From the NCBI GenBank assembly GCA_012295275.1, contig CM022678.1, positions 18,219,637-18,283,636 on the forward strand: a stretch of DNA of 64,000 bases. Direction: 5' to 3'. Positions 61,835-64,000 of this stretch are shown piece after piece; position 1 is the first letter of the stretch, and every line of letters starts with the position of its first letter. Under the pieces are notes generated by a model that saw only the letters and a list, made by a program, of their open reading frames with translations, did not search any database and was not told the DNA's origin. Source of the DNA: Chrysomallon squamiferum. Its lineage: Eukaryota > Mollusca > Gastropoda > Neomphalida > Peltospiridae. The translations under genes and the position numbers were made by a program.

Positions 61835-64000
61835 AATTTCAAAATAAGAAAGGAAAATATGAGGATTATAAATAAGTAATATTTGTTAAATATTTCTATG
61901 AACTGTATTCATTGCTAAAATTTTCAAAGAAAACTTACAAGGAAACGTTTCAGAAAGTTACTTCTCTGAATGTTCTTTTTCAGATTCTTCTATTCATTCA
62001 GTAAAATTCTTAAAATCTTGCTTTGTAAATTATATTTTTACATTGGCTTTTGCCTTTATTTAGTTTTTCTTCACAAATTTGTCAATATGAGTTTATTATT
62101 AGAACCTAAGCAAGGCTTTGGTATCAATTGGTTGGCACGTTCTACTGTTTGTTGGAAATGTTAGTGGATGTTTTCCATTTTCTGTAAAAGGATTTCACAT
62201 CTGGAGAAGTATCCTGTGTTAACTGTCAATAGTTCCTTTTGAGTGTATATATAGTGATATGTGGTTATAAATTGTTGTGTACTTCTCCAATCTCCAAACT
62301 ATCAGAATATATTCTTTGTCTAATTATTATTAAGACATTATAATTTACTGCATTCTCTGAAACTGAGATTTTACACAGAATTGAAATATCAGTGTATATT
62401 GTTGTTCCGTTCATCTTGCTTTGTAACATTAAATTTATTTATTATTAATTGCAGCCAACTTTCACATTAAAACTGAGTAAATACAAGCTGTAAGATGTTT
62501 TAGAATAGAATCACTGATGTTGACTGTTTCACCAGTGCATGGCTTCTAGTGTGTTTATGGGCTTTACCCATTGGTTACATTTGGTTATTTACCAATGTGC
62601 AGATGTGCAGATTGTTGGTGTGAAACAGGTTCTGTAGACGGATGCTGTAACATATTCCACCAGCATTGTTAATTGGTAAAACATTCATGTTTTAGTTCTA
62701 AAATAGGAAAGGAAAATAAAATGAATATAAATGAATATTATCTATTATTGATGGCTATGAACTGCATTCTGTTTTAATTTATTGTTAAAGGTAATAAAAT
62801 AAACCAATAAGTATGCTGCCTGTCTGAACTTTGTTTTTGAGATTGTTATAGTCATTCTGTAAAATAATTAAAATCTTGCTTTCTTTTCCAAATTATATTT
62901 TTGAATTTGCTTTTCCCTTTGTTTTGTATATTATTTAGGAATTTCTCAATATGAATTTATTATTACAACCTTAGCTTCTGTATCAATAGGCTGGATCGTT
63001 CTGCTATCTCTTGGAAATATCAGTGGATGTTTTCCATTTTCTGTAAAAGGATTTCACATCTGTTGAAGTATCCTGTGTTAACTGGCAATAATTTTTTTTA
63101 TGTTCAGTTTATATATAGATTGCTAGTGAAATGTAATTGCAAATCTACAAACTATCAGAATACATTCTTTGTATAGTTATTATTAACACATTTTAAGTTA
63201 CTGCATTCTCTGAATCTGAGATTTCCACATAGAATTGAAATGTCAGTGTGTATTGTTGTTCCGTCCATCTTGCTTTACAATATTAAATTTATTTTTATTA
63301 ACTGTAGCCAACTTTCACATTAAAACTGAGTAAATACAAGCTGTAAGGTGTTTTAGAATAGAATCTGATGTTGTCTGTTTCACCAGTGCATGGCTTCTTG
63401 AGTGTTAATGGACTTTATCCACTGGTTTACATTTGGTTATTTCTGTGCAGATTGTTGGTGTGAAACAGGTTCTGTAGTTTGATGCTGTAACATACTGCAT
63501 AAGCTGTTTTAGCTGGCATAAACATTCATGTTTTAGTTCTGAAAAAGAAGTAAAATATCAGGAATGTAAATGATTATTATGTGTTATTGATGGCTATGAA
63601 CTGTATTCTGTTTTACTTTCTTGTTAAAGGTAATAAAATAAACCAATAAGTATGCTTCCTGTCTGAACTTTGTTTTTCAGATAGTTATAGTCATTGTGTA
63701 AAATAATTAAAATCTTGCTATCTTTTCCAAATTATATTTTTGAATTTGCTTTTCCCTTTGTTTTGTATATTATTTAGGAATTTCTCAATGTGAATTTATT
63801 ACTACAACCTTAGCTTCTGTATCAATAGGCTGGATCGTTCTGCTATCTCTTGGAAATATCAGTGGATGTTTTCCATTTTCTGTCAAAGGATTTCACATCT
63901 GGTGAAGTATCCTGTGTTAAATGGCAATAATATTTTTTATGAACTGTATTCTGTTTTACTTTTTTTATTTTTAAAAGTAATATATGAAGTTTCCAAAGAA
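61835..64000 (+). repeat. Three consecutive monomers of about 850 bp, last one truncated by the window
   Basis: Unit starts, taken at the gttttagttctaaaatagg marker or its variant, are about 61835, 62689 and 63530, giving periods of 854 and 841. The second and third match closely over 62790-63100 versus 63630-63940. The array continues past the window end. Confidence 0.88.

Larger units (their letters stand above)
56110..61960 (+). repeat. Large duplicated block, copy B
   Basis: Collinear with 51010-55020 but longer. It has extra sequence at about 57500-57840, which is a diverged second copy of an adjacent segment, and about 1.4 kb at about 59.8-61.25 kb that copy A lacks. Part of that extra piece (60.13-60.45 kb) resembles 48.59-48.90 kb, so copy A probably lost it. 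Confidence 0.85.
47200..64000 (+). repeat. Complex array of monomers of about 850 bp, running off the window
   Basis: The same ordered segments recur. Markers include ccattttctgtaaaagga (about 51042, 55240, 56139, 62176, 63038; 63881 with one change), caccagtgcatggcttct (about 51422, 55611, 56517, 62528, 63379) and gagtttattattagaacc with variants (about 47970, 50980, 55150, 62088). Marker spacings inside clusters are 841-906 bases. Early copies (47.3-50.7 kb) are strongly diverged and the last ones (62.7-64.0 kb) are close to each other. No transposase or reverse transcriptase frame is present. It may be a satellite, a degraded element array, or repeats within a long non-coding transcript. 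Confidence 0.88.

Noticed and set aside
41424-64000. Search for transposase, reverse transcriptase or integrase frames in the repeat array
   Set aside because: No frame of sufficient length or with catalytic motifs was found on either strand, so no named transposon class is assigned.

Overview
The window looks like nuclear DNA from an invertebrate animal, most likely a lophotrochozoan such as a mollusc. It is AT-rich and full of microsatellites. It carries sparse genes split by GT-AG introns, including a five-dsRBD Staufen homologue and an mTERF-family gene. There is no operon structure, and I found no rRNA, tRNA, CRISPR array, virus or intact transposon. The exact lineage is inference.

Layout. 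(1) Positions 1593-7910 (+) hold a five-exon gene for a 355-residue protein I do not recognise; its C-terminal half is rich in Pro, Tyr, Arg and Gly. (2) Positions 7911-13533 are AT-rich intergenic DNA. (3) Positions 13534-14808 (-) hold a single-exon mitochondrial transcription termination factor (mTERF) gene. (4) Positions 14809-18651 are intergenic, with strong simple repeats and one imperfect 96-bp hairpin. (5) Positions 18652-20904 (-) hold a three-exon gene for an unrecognised cysteine-cluster protein of about 600 residues. Its large last exon contains an apparent 1-nt frameshift. (6) Positions 20905-29100 are a gene-poor, microsatellite-dense stretch. (7) Positions 30309-41423 (+) hold a 15-coding-exon Staufen gene, probably preceded by a non-coding first exon ending at 29327. 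It encodes 710 residues with five double-stranded RNA-binding domains. (8) From 41424 to the window end there is no protein gene I can support. From about 47.2 kb this is a complex array of monomers of about 850 bp, within which a block of about 5 kb is itself duplicated in tandem.

The genes do not form an evident pathway. Staufen is a cytoplasmic RNA-transport and decay factor, mTERF acts in mitochondria, and the other two proteins have no assigned role. The points most worth checking are a 266-bp block repeated without one mismatch inside diverged repeat copies (53401-53666 and 58931-59196), three near-identical tandem 3' splice sites ahead of Staufen coding exon 3, and the frameshift in the cysteine-cluster gene. 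I found no clear evidence of a new multi-gene system.
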